Assembly (NCBI GenBank): GCA_003402705.1
Contig: QQNF01000003.1
Coordinates: 62,001 to 126,000 of the forward strand
Length of the DNA: 64,000 bases
Source: Verrucomicrobiota bacterium
Lineage (GTDB): Bacteria > Verrucomicrobiota > Verrucomicrobiia > Verrucomicrobiales > V1-33
Reading direction: 5' to 3'
Part shown: piece after piece, positions 1 through 10,300 of the stretch
How positions within the stretch are numbered: the stretch's first letter is position 1
How the letters are laid out: every line of letters starts with the position of its first letter
Made by a program: the position numbers and the translations under genes
The notes under the pieces: generated by a model
What the model saw: only the letters and a program-made list of their open reading frames with translations
The model's database searches: none
Told to the model about the DNA's origin: nothing

Positions 1-942
1 GAGGATGGAGGTGAACTGCCGTTCCTTCAGGAACAGGCCTAACAGGCGGCCTTCACCGCAGCCGAGGTCGAGCACCCTGGTGGCCCCGGAGGTTTTGAGA
101 ACGGCCATGACCGAACCGAGGCGCTGATCGTTGAGACGGTGGCGCGGCCCGCTGGGTTCATCAGGTTCGGCTAGTGGGTCGGCGACTTCTTCGGGAGCCA
201 TGCCGTCCTCGGCGGCGAGACGGAGGAGGGCTTCGTCGATCAGACTGGGACGGTGTTTGAGATAGCGACGCGTGATCTGATTCCGCTCGGGATGGGCGGG
301 GAGCCAGCCCTCGCCGTGGCGCATGAGCTTGAGGACTTCCTCTTCGCCGACCCAGTAATGCTTGTCGTTGTCGAGGACGGGCATGAGCACGTAGAGATGC
401 GAGAGGAGTAGATGGAGCGGCAGCGTGGCGGCGAGCGTGACGTTAGAAAACGGACTGCCTCCCCAGTCGGGAAAGTGTTCGTCGAGCGGGAGCCGTCGGG
501 CGGTCACGGTGTAGCCGAGCGGCTCGAAGAGACTGCGGAGGAAGCCTTCGCCCCCGCGGCACGGCAGAGCGGGCAGTTCGACGGTCAGCGGCAGCGGCAG
601 GTCAGCGAGTTCGGGCTTTTCCTTGCAGCCACCGGCGAGGGCGCTGCTGAAAACGTCTGCGATGGCGACGCTGAGGAACGACGAGGGGACGTACGGGCGG
701 TCATTGACGTACTGTTCGAGCGGACGGCCGTTATCGGCCGATCCGCGACGTCCGCGGACCAGACCGATGGGATCGACTTCGACGAGCAGGGCGACCGTGC
801 AGCATTCCGGGGAGGCGACCGGGTAGAAGACGTGCGCGGTGCCGAAGGAAAGGCTGAACGACTGCGCGCGGGCGGGATTCTTGCGAAGCAGGAATCCGAG
901 ATCCGTGGCGTTCTCGTGGGTTGAAGTGATGGTCATCAGCAT
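1..942 (-). CDS. hen1: RNA 3'-terminal ribose 2'-O-methyltransferase Hen1 (partial, left edge)
   Basis: The first 314 codons are present; the 3' end lies beyond the left edge. Bacterial Hen1 methylates the 2'-OH of broken RNA 3' ends so that Pnkp-type repair leaves a cut-resistant junction. The N-terminus MLMTITSTHENATDLG and the following FGTAHVFYP and VDPIGLVRGR segments match the Hen1 N-terminal (ligase-activating) domain. The SAM-binding motif I, VLDLGCGEGRLL, begins near residue 289. The metal-binding Glu/His motif of the methyltransferase should lie off the edge. The start at 942 fits the family; an in-frame ATG at 936 is the alternative. A pnkp gene would be expected further left but cannot be seen. 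Confidence 0.88.
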   Translation of the reverse strand, partial: MLMTITSTHENATDLGFLLRKNPARAQSFSLSFGTAHVFYPVASPECCTVALLVEVDPIGLVRGRRGSADNGRPLEQYVNDRPYVPSSFLSVAIADVFSSALAGGCKEKPELADLPLPLTVELPALPCRGGEGFLRSLFEPLGYTVTARRLPLDEHFPDWGGSPFSNVTLAATLPLHLLLSHLYVLMPVLDNDKHYWVGEEEVLKLMRHGEGWLPAHPERNQITRRYLKHRPSLIDEALLRLAAEDGMAPEEVADPLAEPDEPSGPRHRLNDQRLGSVMAVLKTSGATRVLDLGCGEGRLLGLFLKERQFTSIL

Positions 943-982
943 GGCGGGGCCTTTCCTTGTGCGGGCTGGAGTCAGGGAGAAG

Positions 983-1261
983 TCAGTTGGCTAGCGCTTC
1001 CAGTTTCTCCAGGGAGAAGGCATCACCGCCGCGGAGGAAGAAGCGGGTGATGCACTCGCGGAGGTGGCGGTAGAGGGCGGGATCGGTGTGGATGAGGGAC
1101 TTGGGCGCGTCGTTGCGGGCGTAGCGGACGAGGGCGGCGAGTTTGGCCCACTCCTTATTCTTGAAGCAGACGTCTATCTCGTCCTGGTGCTCGAGGAGGT
1201 GGCGGGCGATCAGTTCTTCTTCACCTAGGGTCATCCGGTTGAGAAATGCCCTGATCGGCAT
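983..1261 (-). CDS. Small hypothetical protein upstream of hen1
   Basis: A 92-residue protein read from the ATG at 1261; an in-frame TTG at 1270 would add three residues. It ends 40 bases before hen1 on the same strand. The sequence looks like a compact helical soluble protein (segments EEELIARHLLEHQDEIDVC and EWAKLAALVRYARND) with no signal peptide or membrane segment. I do not recognise the family. The spacing suggests co-transcription with hen1, so a link to RNA repair is possible, but that is inference only. Confidence 0.6.
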   Translation of the reverse strand: MPIRAFLNRMTLGEEELIARHLLEHQDEIDVCFKNKEWAKLAALVRYARNDAPKSLIHTDPALYRHLRECITRFFLRGGDAFSLEKLEALAN

Positions 1262-1352
1262 CAAAAGCAACCGCCCCGGCGATTGCTGACCGTAGGACGA
1301 CGGCTGCTGCCGGAGTGGGCGACCGAAGGGCTCGCGGTGGAATCGCTGGGTG

Positions 1353-1562
1353 TTATTCTACGGAAACCGTTTTCACGCTGGTTCCGTCGAAGAACGCATT
1401 GATCCTCGCCACCTGGGCTTTCGAAAACTTACGCTTCGGACGAGGACGGCCTGAAACGGGGGAGCCTGGCTTGCTGGCCACGCGGGAGCCTGTCACGGCG
1501 CTATGGGTGAATTCAATGGACAGGAGCCGATCAGAGAGTGCGGATTTCTGGGCCTTCGTCAT
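1353..1562 (-). CDS. Small basic hypothetical protein
   Basis: A 69-residue frame, rich in Lys, Arg and Ser, with a central Gly/Pro/Arg/Lys stretch (SGRPRPKRKFSKAQVAR). It lies 31 bases after the GNAT-like gene and about 90 bases before the small gene preceding hen1, all on the minus strand. No family is recognised. A plus-strand frame overlaps the region but has no better coding character. It could be a real small protein or chance. Confidence 0.4.
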   Translation of the reverse strand: MTKAQKSALSDRLLSIEFTHSAVTGSRVASKPGSPVSGRPRPKRKFSKAQVARINAFFDGTSVKTVSVE

Positions 1563-1593
1563 ACCAGTTTGCTACTCGTTTTGAGGGAGGAGG

Positions 1594-2292
1594 TCAAGCT
1601 GAGGGTTCACTGGCTGGCGCGGCATTGATGGTTCGCATCTCGCTGAGCAGCTTCATTTCGCTGTCGCCAAATGTGAACCGGTCGAGAAGTGCCCCGGGCA
1701 GCTGCAATGCGGCGAGGGTGAACGATTTGGTGCGCAGATCTTCGTCGAGTTTCGCTTTGAGGAGGTCGGTCTTCACCCTCTGGTAAAAACCGCGCGACCC
1801 CTCAGTGCATTCGCCCCAGATTTCAGAGGCGCCCACCCCTCGAGCTATCAGGGAGAGATACGCGAGCATCTGCTGGCCAACGCCGCTGCATCCCTTCGGA
1901 GCCATGGAGCCGAGAAATTCCAGACAAAGATTTCCGCTCCACAGTCGCCGGAGATGACTGAAGCCCACCGTGCGCCATATGCGGCCTTCTGGCATTTGCA
2001 TCAGAAGGGCGAATCCAAACTCATTCCTCGGATGTTGCGTTGCACGGGCTTCCACGTCCTGCGGACTCCGGGCACACTCACCGCGGCTGCTCAGGTATTG
2101 CCAGCGTTCTCCGGCAATGACCGCAAACTCCAGCGAGTCCGCATCATTCGGATTTTCGGTTTGGTCCGCCCTCTGCTGCCACTCGTCGACAAACGACCAA
2201 TCCTTTGGGGTGGTTACCCAGCATAACCGCGCAGGCACTGCCCGGGGTCTGTCGTCAGCGAATTTCAGATTGCAGAGGGAAACCGGCTTCAT
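1594..2292 (-). CDS. GNAT-like acetyltransferase family protein
   Basis: A 232-residue protein. The C-terminal half resembles the GNAT acetyl-CoA fold: a beta strand (NLCLEFLGSMAP), a pyrophosphate-loop-like CSGVGQQMLAYLSL, then GASEIWGECTEGSRGFYQRV, which fits the strand and helix where GNAT enzymes end in a conserved aromatic residue. The N-terminal 90 residues are not recognised. The substrate cannot be inferred. It is the first gene of a same-strand run leading to hen1. Its ATG lies immediately after the U-tract of the ppdK terminator, so it has almost no leader of its own. Composition is less GC-biased than in neighbouring genes. Confidence 0.55.
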   Translation of the reverse strand: MKPVSLCNLKFADDRPRAVPARLCWVTTPKDWSFVDEWQQRADQTENPNDADSLEFAVIAGERWQYLSSRGECARSPQDVEARATQHPRNEFGFALLMQMPEGRIWRTVGFSHLRRLWSGNLCLEFLGSMAPKGCSGVGQQMLAYLSLIARGVGASEIWGECTEGSRGFYQRVKTDLLKAKLDEDLRTKSFTLAALQLPGALLDRFTFGDSEMKLLSEMRTINAAPASEPSA

Positions 2293-2333
2293 GGAGAAAA
2301 CAAAAGAGCCGCCTCGGTTTCCCGAGGCGGCTC
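2292..2333 (-). terminator. Rho-independent terminator of ppdK
   Basis: A 12-bp perfect GC-rich stem (2306-2317 paired with 2322-2333, four-base loop) lies 25 bases after the ppdK stop. On the minus strand it is followed by TTTTGTTTT. The T-tract runs directly into the start codon of the GNAT-like gene at 2292. Confidence 0.9.
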
Positions 2334-2358
2334 CAGTGAGCGTCAGATCGGGACGGGC

Positions 2359-5157
2359 TTACTTCTTCTTAGCGGCCTTTTTGGCTGGGGCGGCTTTGGA
2401 GCCGGAGGCGCGTTTTTCCTCGATGGCGGCCTGGGCGGCGGCGAGGCGTGCGACTGGGACGCGGTAAGGCGAGCAGCTGACGTAGGCGAGACCGATCTTG
2501 TGACAGAACTTGACGCTGTCCGGGTCACCGCCGTGTTCACCGCAGATGCCGAGCTTGATGTCCGGGCGGACGGAGCGGCCTTTGGTGACGGCGGTCTGCA
2601 TGAGCTGACCGACGCCGGTGGTGTCGAGGGTGGCGAACGGGTTCTTTTTGAAGATCTCGTTTTCGGTGTACGGCATGAGGAAGGAACCCATGTCGTCGCG
2701 GCTGATGCCGAGAGCGGTCTGCGTGAGGTCGTTCGTGCCGAAGCTGAAGAACTCGGCATTGACGGCGATTTCGTCGGCGGTGAGGGCGCCGCGCGGGACT
2801 TCGATCATGGTGCCGACCTGATAGGAGAATTTGATCTTCTTCTCGGCCATGACTTCTGCGGCGACGCGGTGGACGATTTCGGCCTGGAGGTCGAATTCCT
2901 TTTTGAACCCGACGAGCGGGATCATGACTTCTGGCTTCACGGGGATTTTCTTCTTGGCCACGTCGGCGGCGGCTTCGAAGATGGCGCGGGCCTGCATTTC
3001 GGTGATTTCCGGGTAGGCGATGCCGAGACGGCAGCCGCGGTGACCGAGCATCGGGTTGAACTCGTGGAGTTGTTCGACGCGGTGTTTCACTTTCTCAGCG
3101 GAGACGCCCATCTTCTTGGCGAGGTCCGCCTGGGCCTTGGCCTCATGCGGCACGAATTCGTGCAGCGGTGGGTCGAGGAGACGGATGGTGGCAGGGAGGC
3201 CCTTGAGGGCTGTGAAGATGCCGGTGAAGTCCTCGCGTTGATAGGGGAGGAGCTTGGCGAGAGCGGCCTTGCGGGCTTCGAGGGTTTCCGCGAGGATCAT
3301 TTCGCGGACCGCGTCGATGCGGTCGCCTTCGAAGAACATGTGTTCCGTGCGGGTGAGGCCGATGCCCTGAGCGCCGAAGGCGATGGCCTGGGCGGTTTGT
3401 TCCGGGTTGTCGGCGTTGGTGCGGACGGCGAGGCGTGTGGCCTTGGAGCACCAGTCCATGAGTTCCTTGAAGGCGGCGAATTTCTCCGTCTTCTGAGCGG
3501 CCTTGTCGCCGAAGAGGAGGCCCATGACGATGGAGGATGGACCGGTCTTGAGCTTACCGCCGTAGATCGTGCCGGCGGTGCCGTCGATGCTGAGGCTGTC
3601 TTTGCCTTCGTGGAACGTCTGGCCGGCGATGGTGACCGTCTTCTTGTCGTAGTCGATTTCGACGGCGCTGGCGCCGCAGATGCAGACCTTACCCATCTGA
3701 CGGGCGACGAGCGCGGCGTGGGACGAAACCCCGCCCTTTGCGGTGAGGATCCCGACGGCGGCGATCATGCCGCGGAGGTCTTCCGGCGACGTTTCGTTGC
3801 GGACGAGGAGGACGTCGGCGCCTTTTTCGGCGGCGGCGGCAGCGCGGTCGGCATTTAGGTAGATGACGCCGGAAGCGGCGCCTGGACCTGCGGGGAGACC
3901 GGAGGCGAGGATTGTGGCCTTTTTGAGTTCGGTGATGTCGAAGTCAGGAGCGAGGAGTTGCTCGAGCTGATCGGCTGGGTTGCGCAGGATGGCGGTTTCC
4001 CAGTCGATGAGTTTTTCCTTCACCATGTCGGAGGCGAACTTGAGGGCGGCGGCGGCGGTGCGCTTGCCGTTCCGGGTCTGGAGCATGAAGAGCTTGCCGG
4101 CCTGGATGGTGAACTCGACGTCCTGAACGTCTTTGAAGTGCTTTTCGAGCGTGGCGCGGACCTTGAGGAGTTCCGCGTAGGCCTTGGGCATTTCGTTCTT
4201 GAGTTGGGCGACGGGTTCCGGGGTACGGACACCGGCGACGACGTCTTCGCCCTGGGCGTTGATGAGGAATTCGCCGTAGAATTCGTTGACCCCGTTGGCT
4301 GGGTTGCGGGTGAAGGCGACGCCTGAACCGGAGTCATTGCCGGTGTTGCCGTAGACCATGGCCTGGACGTTGACGGCGGTGCCCCACTCGGAGGGGATGT
4401 TGTATTTGCGGCGATAGACGATGGCGCGGTCGTTCATCCACGAGCCGAAGACGGCGCCGGCGGCACCGCGGAGCTGGTCCCATGGGTCGTTCGGGAAGAC
4501 CTTGCCGGTGCGTTCCTTGACGAGGGCCTTGAATTGCTTGACGAGATCCTTCTGGTCGTCGGCGGTGAGGTCGGAGTCGAGGATGTCCTTGCCGTACTTG
4601 TGGTGTTTGAAGCTTTCGATGACGACTTCGAATGGTTCGTGGTCTTCACCTTCGCGTTTCTGGACGCCGAGGACGACGTCGCCGTACATCTGGATGAAGC
4701 GGCGGTAGCAGTCCCATGCGAAGCGTTCGTTTTTGGTGGCGGAGCTGAGGGAGAGGACCGTCTGGTCGTTGAGACCGAGGTTGAGGATGGTGTCCATCAT
4801 GCCGGGCATGGAGTCGCGGGCGCCGGAGCGGACGGCGACGAGGAGGGGCATGCCCTTGGCGTCACCGAACTTGCAGCCCATGATTTTCTCCATGTTTTTG
4901 ACACCGGCTTCCATCTGGGACTGGAGGACGGATGGGTAGGACTTCTTGTTTGCGTAGAAGTAGGTGCAGACCTCGGTGGTGATGGTGAATCCGGGAGGCA
5001 CTGGGAGGCTGATGCGGGTCATTTCCGCGAGATTGGCGCCTTTTCCGCCGAGGAGGGCCTTCATGGAACCGTCGCCGTCGGCTTTACCGGCTCCCCATGT
5101 GTAAACGTATTTGGCGGCTTTGCCGGAGGATTTCGCGGCGGCTTTCTTGGCAGGCAT
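2359..5157 (-). CDS. ppdK: Pyruvate, phosphate dikinase
   Basis: A 932-residue protein that interconverts pyruvate + ATP + Pi with phosphoenolpyruvate + AMP + PPi. The N-terminal ATP-grasp domain has [10 protein letters not shown] and [21 protein letters not shown] type segments. The swivelling phosphohistidine domain has [12 protein letters not shown] with catalytic His480. The C-terminal TIM barrel ends with [10 protein letters not shown] carrying the catalytic Cys. The start is set at MPAKKAAAK because an upstream in-frame extension to 5226 looks non-coding. Both termini carry Lys/Ala-rich tails ([16 protein letters not shown] and [12 protein letters not shown]) that the core enzyme does not need. 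It is transcribed alone, with its own terminator. Confidence 0.96.
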   Translation of the reverse strand: MPAKKAAAKSSGKAAKYVYTWGAGKADGDGSMKALLGGKGANLAEMTRISLPVPPGFTITTEVCTYFYANKKSYPSVLQSQMEAGVKNMEKIMGCKFGDAKGMPLLVAVRSGARDSMPGMMDTILNLGLNDQTVLSLSSATKNERFAWDCYRRFIQMYGDVVLGVQKREGEDHEPFEVVIESFKHHKYGKDILDSDLTADDQKDLVKQFKALVKERTGKVFPNDPWDQLRGAAGAVFGSWMNDRAIVYRRKYNIPSEWGTAVNVQAMVYGNTGNDSGSGVAFTRNPANGVNEFYGEFLINAQGEDVVAGVRTPEPVAQLKNEMPKAYAELLKVRATLEKHFKDVQDVEFTIQAGKLFMLQTRNGKRTAAAALKFASDMVKEKLIDWETAILRNPADQLEQLLAPDFDITELKKATILASGLPAGPGAASGVIYLNADRAAAAAEKGADVLLVRNETSPEDLRGMIAAVGILTAKGGVSSHAALVARQMGKVCICGASAVEIDYDKKTVTIAGQTFHEGKDSLSIDGTAGTIYGGKLKTGPSSIVMGLLFGDKAAQKTEKFAAFKELMDWCSKATRLAVRTNADNPEQTAQAIAFGAQGIGLTRTEHMFFEGDRIDAVREMILAETLEARKAALAKLLPYQREDFTGIFTALKGLPATIRLLDPPLHEFVPHEAKAQADLAKKMGVSAEKVKHRVEQLHEFNPMLGHRGCRLGIAYPEITEMQARAIFEAAADVAKKKIPVKPEVMIPLVGFKKEFDLQAEIVHRVAAEVMAEKKIKFSYQVGTMIEVPRGALTADEIAVNAEFFSFGTNDLTQTALGISRDDMGSFLMPYTENEIFKKNPFATLDTTGVGQLMQTAVTKGRSVRPDIKLGICGEHGGDPDSVKFCHKIGLAYVSCSPYRVPVARLAAAQAAIEEKRASGSKAAPAKKAAKKK

Positions 5158-5257
5158 GATGTGTGCTATGTTTGTTATGGTTGGTGTAGAAACGGACGGC
5201 GAGACTGGGCCGTAGAGAACTGGCACGGATCACCCCGGTCCGGGGAAGGAGGGGCGG

Positions 5258-5285
5258 AAGTTATGCACAGGCGCGGGCGAGTCAA
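5258..5285 (-). promoter_or_regulatory. Possible sigma-70-type promoter for ppdK
   Basis: On the minus strand, TTGACT (5285-5280) is followed after 16 bases by TAACTT (5263-5258), about 100 bases upstream of the ppdK start. The -35 is close to consensus and the -10 is weak, so this is only a candidate. The rest of the 194-base divergent gap to the next gene shows nothing else clear. Confidence 0.25.
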
Positions 5286-5351
5286 ACCGGGAGTTTGCAC
5301 AGGTTCGGACGTGCTTGCTGCGGTGGCTGGGAGCCATTAGGCTGGGTTTGC

Positions 5352-7316
5352 ATGCGTGCCTTTGAATCCATTGCCTTCTTTCTTTTTCTTGCCGGGGTAC
5401 TGCTGACCGGGGTGTTCGGCACCTGGACGGTGATGGCACCGATGTGGCTGGGAGCGCCGCTGATCTGGGCGTCGGCGGTCCTTGTGGTGGCGACGGCGGG
5501 TGGGGGGATTCGGGGGCGACTGGCGACGGTGCCGGCGGGGGCGATGCTGGTGTTTGTGGGGTGGATCGGGTTTCGGGCGCTGACGCACGGGGTGCGGGCG
5601 CTGGCGCTGGAGGACGTGTATTTTGCGGGGACTGGGGCGGTGGCGTATTATTTAATGGCGGTGCGGTTTGACCGGCCGTGGCAGCGGTTTTCGGTGGTGA
5701 GCGTGTGGGGTGCCTTGATCATGCTGAATCTCGGGCTAGGGTTGTATCAGTGGGCGGGGCATGCGTCGGCGAGTCCTCTGTGGTTCATTGGGCAGCGGCG
5801 GCCGGTGCAGGATGCGGTGTTCGGTGGGTTGTTTCCGAACTCGAATCACCTGTGCGGGTTCATGGAACTGGCGGCGTTTCCGCTGCTGGCGCTGGCGTGT
5901 TTTTCGAGGGTGCACAGTTTTGTGCGGATGGTGTGCTGGATCGTGTTTGCGGCGGCGGTGACGTGTGTGGTGATGTCGACTAGCCGTGGCGGGCTGGCGT
6001 TCGGGGTGGGAGTGGTGGCGCTGGCGGGGATGTTGTTTGTGCTGCGGGCGGGGCGGTCGACGGGGCGGCGGACGAACAACCGGGCGGGGATGGCGGTGCT
6101 GACGGGATTGCTGCTGCTGGGAGCGGGTGGCGGCGTGGTGGCGCTGCGGGTGCTGGAGGCGAAGTTCGGCGAGGGCCGGGTGTTTGAGAATCTAAACGGG
6201 CGCGGGGGGATGTGGGAACGGGCGATCGAGCAGTGGCAGTTGAGTCCGCTCACGGGGACGGGGGCGAGGTCTTACGAGTATTATGAGCGGTATTTCCGGG
6301 ACTTGAAGACGAACTGGGTTTTCTGGAGCGACACGGAGATCGACGCGGTGTTTGCGCACAATGACTGGCTGCAGGTGCTGGCGGATTACGGGCTGATCGG
6401 GCTGGTGCTGGTGGTGGTGATGCTGCTGGCGCATGCGTGGAATGCGCTGGGATTTCTGCTAGTCGAGACTGGGCATGAACGGGTGCACCGCGGGTTGTTT
6501 CCGGATTACCGCGGGTCGCTGGTGGTCGGGGCGCTGGCGGGATTGTGTGCGTTTGCGGTGCACTGTGCGGGAGATTTTCAGATGCACGTGGGGGTGAATG
6601 TGGTGACAGCGGCGATCCTGCTGGCGATTCTGGCGAATCCGGGGGAACCTGACGAAAGGCAATCGGGGGTGCCGGTCGAGCGCGGGCAGCGGGCGGCGGG
6701 CGGGTTGGCGCTGCTGGGGACGGCGGCGGTGGCGCTGGTGCTGCTGGTGTCTGCGCCGCACCGTGCGGTGGGCGACTATCATTTCCGGCGGTCGGTGAAT
6801 GTGTTCACGCGGGCAGATGGGCTAGGGGGTTATCTGCAGGCGGCGGCGGGATTTGCGAAGGCGGCGGAGGCGAATCCTGAGGATCCTAATATTTACTTCT
6901 ACTGGGGGATGGCGGATCTGAAGGCGGCGGACGAGATGCCGGCGATCAGCCGACAGTATGTGGAGAAGGCGATCGAGCATTTCGAGCAGGGCATCCGGCT
7001 GTATCCGCCGCATCCGTACATGGCGATGTGGCTAGGGAGGTCGTGCGATGCGCTGCAGAGGTATGAGGAAGCGGGGCGGTGGTTTGAAACGGCGCTGCGC
7101 TGGGGGAATGGGTCGCGGGAAGTGCACCACAAGTATGGCGACCACCTTGTGTTCACGAAGCGGCCGGCGGAAGCGCTGCCGCACTTTGTGGCGGCGATGC
7201 ACCGCTACCCGAGGGAATCGTTAGACCGGATGGAACTGCAGGCGAAGATCAACTACTGCATGGCGGAGGCGAAGCGGAGCAGTGCGCCGGTGCCGGTGCC
7301 TGCGGAGACGCCCTGA
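5352..7316 (+). CDS. O-antigen ligase-like (Wzy_C) membrane protein with C-terminal TPR domain
   Basis: A 654-residue protein. Residues 1-450 hold about ten to twelve hydrophobic helices of the O-antigen ligase/polymerase family, with the family's large periplasmic loop (AHNDWLQVLADYGLIGL). Residues from about 480 form tetratricopeptide-like helices (NPEDPNIYFYWGMADLKAAD, EEAGRWFETALRWGN, PAEALPHFVAAMHRYP). Members join or polymerise glycans on lipid carriers, or glycosylate proteins. No glycan cluster surrounds it, so the substrate is unknown. The ATG at 5352 is chosen because the hydrophobic N-terminus starts there; the frame is open back to 5295. It converges with the next gene with only four bases between stops. 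Confidence 0.8.
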   Translation: MRAFESIAFFLFLAGVLLTGVFGTWTVMAPMWLGAPLIWASAVLVVATAGGGIRGRLATVPAGAMLVFVGWIGFRALTHGVRALALEDVYFAGTGAVAYYLMAVRFDRPWQRFSVVSVWGALIMLNLGLGLYQWAGHASASPLWFIGQRRPVQDAVFGGLFPNSNHLCGFMELAAFPLLALACFSRVHSFVRMVCWIVFAAAVTCVVMSTSRGGLAFGVGVVALAGMLFVLRAGRSTGRRTNNRAGMAVLTGLLLLGAGGGVVALRVLEAKFGEGRVFENLNGRGGMWERAIEQWQLSPLTGTGARSYEYYERYFRDLKTNWVFWSDTEIDAVFAHNDWLQVLADYGLIGLVLVVVMLLAHAWNALGFLLVETGHERVHRGLFPDYRGSLVVGALAGLCAFAVHCAGDFQMHVGVNVVTAAILLAILANPGEPDERQSGVPVERGQRAAGGLALLGTAAVALVLLVSAPHRAVGDYHFRRSVNVFTRADGLGGYLQAAAGFAKAAEANPEDPNIYFYWGMADLKAADEMPAISRQYVEKAIEHFEQGIRLYPPHPYMAMWLGRSCDALQRYEEAGRWFETALRWGNGSREVHHKYGDHLVFTKRPAEALPHFVAAMHRYPRESLDRMELQAKINYCMAEAKRSSAPVPVPAETP

Positions 7317-7320
7317 GGGA

Positions 7321-10300
7321 TCAGAGGCCCCACGCGCCGCCGCCGGGGGTTTCCATGGTGAGGGTATCGCCGGGCTGGACGAGGACGGCGGTGGTGGCAG
7401 GGAGCAGTTCGATGTGACCGTCGGCGCGGGTGAGCCACTGACGGCCGGGTGCGCCGGCGGTGCCGCCGTGAAGGCCCTGAGGGCCGGCGGTGCGGTGTTC
7501 GGTCAGGAGCGAGACGGTCAGGGGCGCGAGGAAGTGCCATGAACGGATGAGGCCATCGCCGCCGCGATGGAGGCCGGTGCCGCCGGAGCCGTGGCGGAGT
7601 TTGAAAGCGGTGATACGGACCGGGTAGCGGCGTTCGATGATTTCGACGTCGGTGATAGCCGTGTTGGTCATGTGCGAGTGGACCCCGTCGAGGCCGTCGT
7701 AGGCGGGGCCTGCGCCGGTGCCGCCGCCGATGGTTTCGTAGTGGCCGAATGAGGCGTTGCCGAAGATGACATTGTTCATGGTGCCCTGGCTGGCGGCTTC
7801 GAGGCCGAGGGCCTGAATGAGGAGTTCGACGACCCGCTGACTGGTTTCGACGTTGCCGCCGACCACGGCTGGGGACGCGGCGGGATTGTCAGCGAACGGA
7901 GGATTGAGGAGACCTTCCGGGAGGATGAGGTTGACGGGATCGAAGAGCCCCTCGTTGAGCGGGAGTGGTTCACCGATCCAGAGACGGAGGACGTAGAGGA
8001 GAGCGCTGCGGACGATGGCGGGAGTGGCGTTGCGGTTGCCGGGGTGGACTGGGCCGCTGCCGGAGAAGTCGACGGAGAGACGGCCGCAGTGGATCGTTAG
8101 GCGCACGCAGAGGGGGGTGCCGTCGTCCATGGTGCTGGCGGCGTGCCATTCCCTGCCCTCGGGGAACGCGGCGAGGCGGCGGGCCATGGCGCGGGCCGCG
8201 GCGGCGGTGATATCGTGGAGACGGCGGGTGGCGGCGGGTAGACCGTGGCGGGAGCAGAGGTCGAGGAAGGCGTCGGCTCCGTGTCGGGCGGCGGCGACCT
8301 GAGCGCGGAGGTCGGCGAGATTGTCGGGGATGGCGCGTGACGGCCACGGGTGGTGGCAGAGCAGATCGGCGATGGTGGATTCGGCTAGCCGCTGTGGCGG
8401 GATGACAACGCCTTCTTCGGCGAGCGCGCGCGCGGCGGGCGGCATTGAACCGGGAGTGATGCCGCCGATTTCGGCGTGATGGGCGCGATTGGCGGTGTAG
8501 CCAGCGAGGGTGCCGTCGGCGGTGAAGACCGGGCAGATGACGGTGACATCCGGGAGGTGGGAACCGCCGCAGGCTGGGTCGTTAGTAATGAAGATGTCGC
8601 CGGGTTGCGGGGAGAGGAGGGCGGCGGTGCGGCGGACGCATTCACCGAGAGCACCGAGGTGGACGGGGATGTGCGGGGCGTTGACGACGAGCCGGCCGGC
8701 GGCGTCGAGGACAGCGCAGGAGTAATCGAGTCGTTCCTTGACGTTGGTGGAGACGGCGGTGCGGCGGAGCAGCTCGCCCATGGCGTCGGCGATGCCCTGG
8801 AGACGGGCGCGGAACAATTCGGAGGCGGCGGCTTCGGCTTCCGGGCTGGCGGCGGGGGAATCGCTAGCGGCTCGGGTGAGCCGCCATGATCCGGCGGTGC
8901 CCTTGCGGGCTTCCCAGCCGGGTTCGATGACGAGCGTGCTGAAGCCATCCTGAATGATGTCGGGGCCGTGGAGGACGGAGGCGTCGTCGAAGGATTCGGG
9001 CGGCCAGGGCGTGGGCAGCGTGGCGGCGGCGGCGCGGAGGCTGACGAGTTCGACGGCGCGGCCGGATGGCGGCGGGGAGCCGTAGAGACGCGAGTATTCC
9101 GCGGTGAAGGCGGGGGCGCAATCGGCGGCGGCTGCGATGGGGATGGTGAGGGCGGAATCCTGACCGGCGAGACGGAGTTGAGCGAAGCAGGTGGCGGTGC
9201 CGGGGGCGGCGAGACCGGCGAGCGCCTCGGCGCGGAGATCGGCGAGGATGTTATCCGTTAGCGTCAGGGAATCGTGAAGCGGCTGGAGGATCTGGCGGAC
9301 GGCGAAGGCCTCGCGGGGGGCGGTGAGGGCACCGCAGGCGGAGAGGAGCCCAGCTTGACGGGAGACGAGGACGCGCTGGATGCCTAACTGGTCGGCGACG
9401 GCGCAGGCGTGCTGGGGACCGGCTCCGCCGAAGGCGACGAGCGAGTATTCGGAGGGATCGCAGCCGTCGCGGACGGAGATCCGGCGGACGGCTTCGGCCA
9501 TGCGGGAGACGGCGACATCGAGGAGACCGCGGAGGAGGGCCTCGTCGGAGGGTGGTGGAGGGAGACCATGGGCGGCCATGCTGGCGCGCAATTCGGCTAG
9601 TCTGACGCGGGCGGGTTCGGGGTCGAGCGGGAGCCCTGCCCTGTCCGGGTCGAGCCGGCCGAGGAGGAGATTGACATCGGTGAGGGTGAGCGGGCCGCCG
9701 CGGCCGTAGCAGGCGGGGCCGGGATTGGCACCGGCACTGCGGGGGCCGACGGTGAGGCCTTCGGCGGTGACATCGCAGACGGAGCCGCCGCCGGCGGCGA
9801 CGGTTTCGATGCTGAGGGCCGGGGCGAGGATGACGGAGCGGCCGGTGCGCTGTTCGAATTGATAGAGCGGGCGGCCTTCCGAGCGGGCGACATCGGTGCT
9901 GGTGCCGCCCATGTCGAGGGTGAGGACGCGGGGGTCGCGGCAGGAGTTGGCGAGAGCGGCGGCACCGGCGACCCCTCCGGCGGGACCGCTGAGGAGACTG
10001 TCGCAGGGCCGGAAGGAGTCGGCGGGGGCGAGACCGCCGGCACTGGTGAGGAAACGGAGCGAGACGTCAGGGCCCATGGCGCTGCGGATGTCGGCGACGA
10101 AGCGGGCCATGACGGGGGCGAGGGCGGCATTGACGACGGCGGTCTGGGCGCGCGGCAGGAGACGGATGACTGGGGCGAGTTCGCTGCTGATGGAGATGGC
10201 GGTGAATCCGGCGGATTGGAGAATGGCGGCGACGGCGCGTTCGTGCGCGGGATTCACATCGCTGTGGGCGAGGGCGATGGCGGCGGTGCGGCAACCGGCC

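Noticed and set aside
1315-1584. Plus-strand 89-codon frame near the hen1 locus
   Set aside because: Overlaps a minus-strand frame with more protein-like composition and has no recognisable features.
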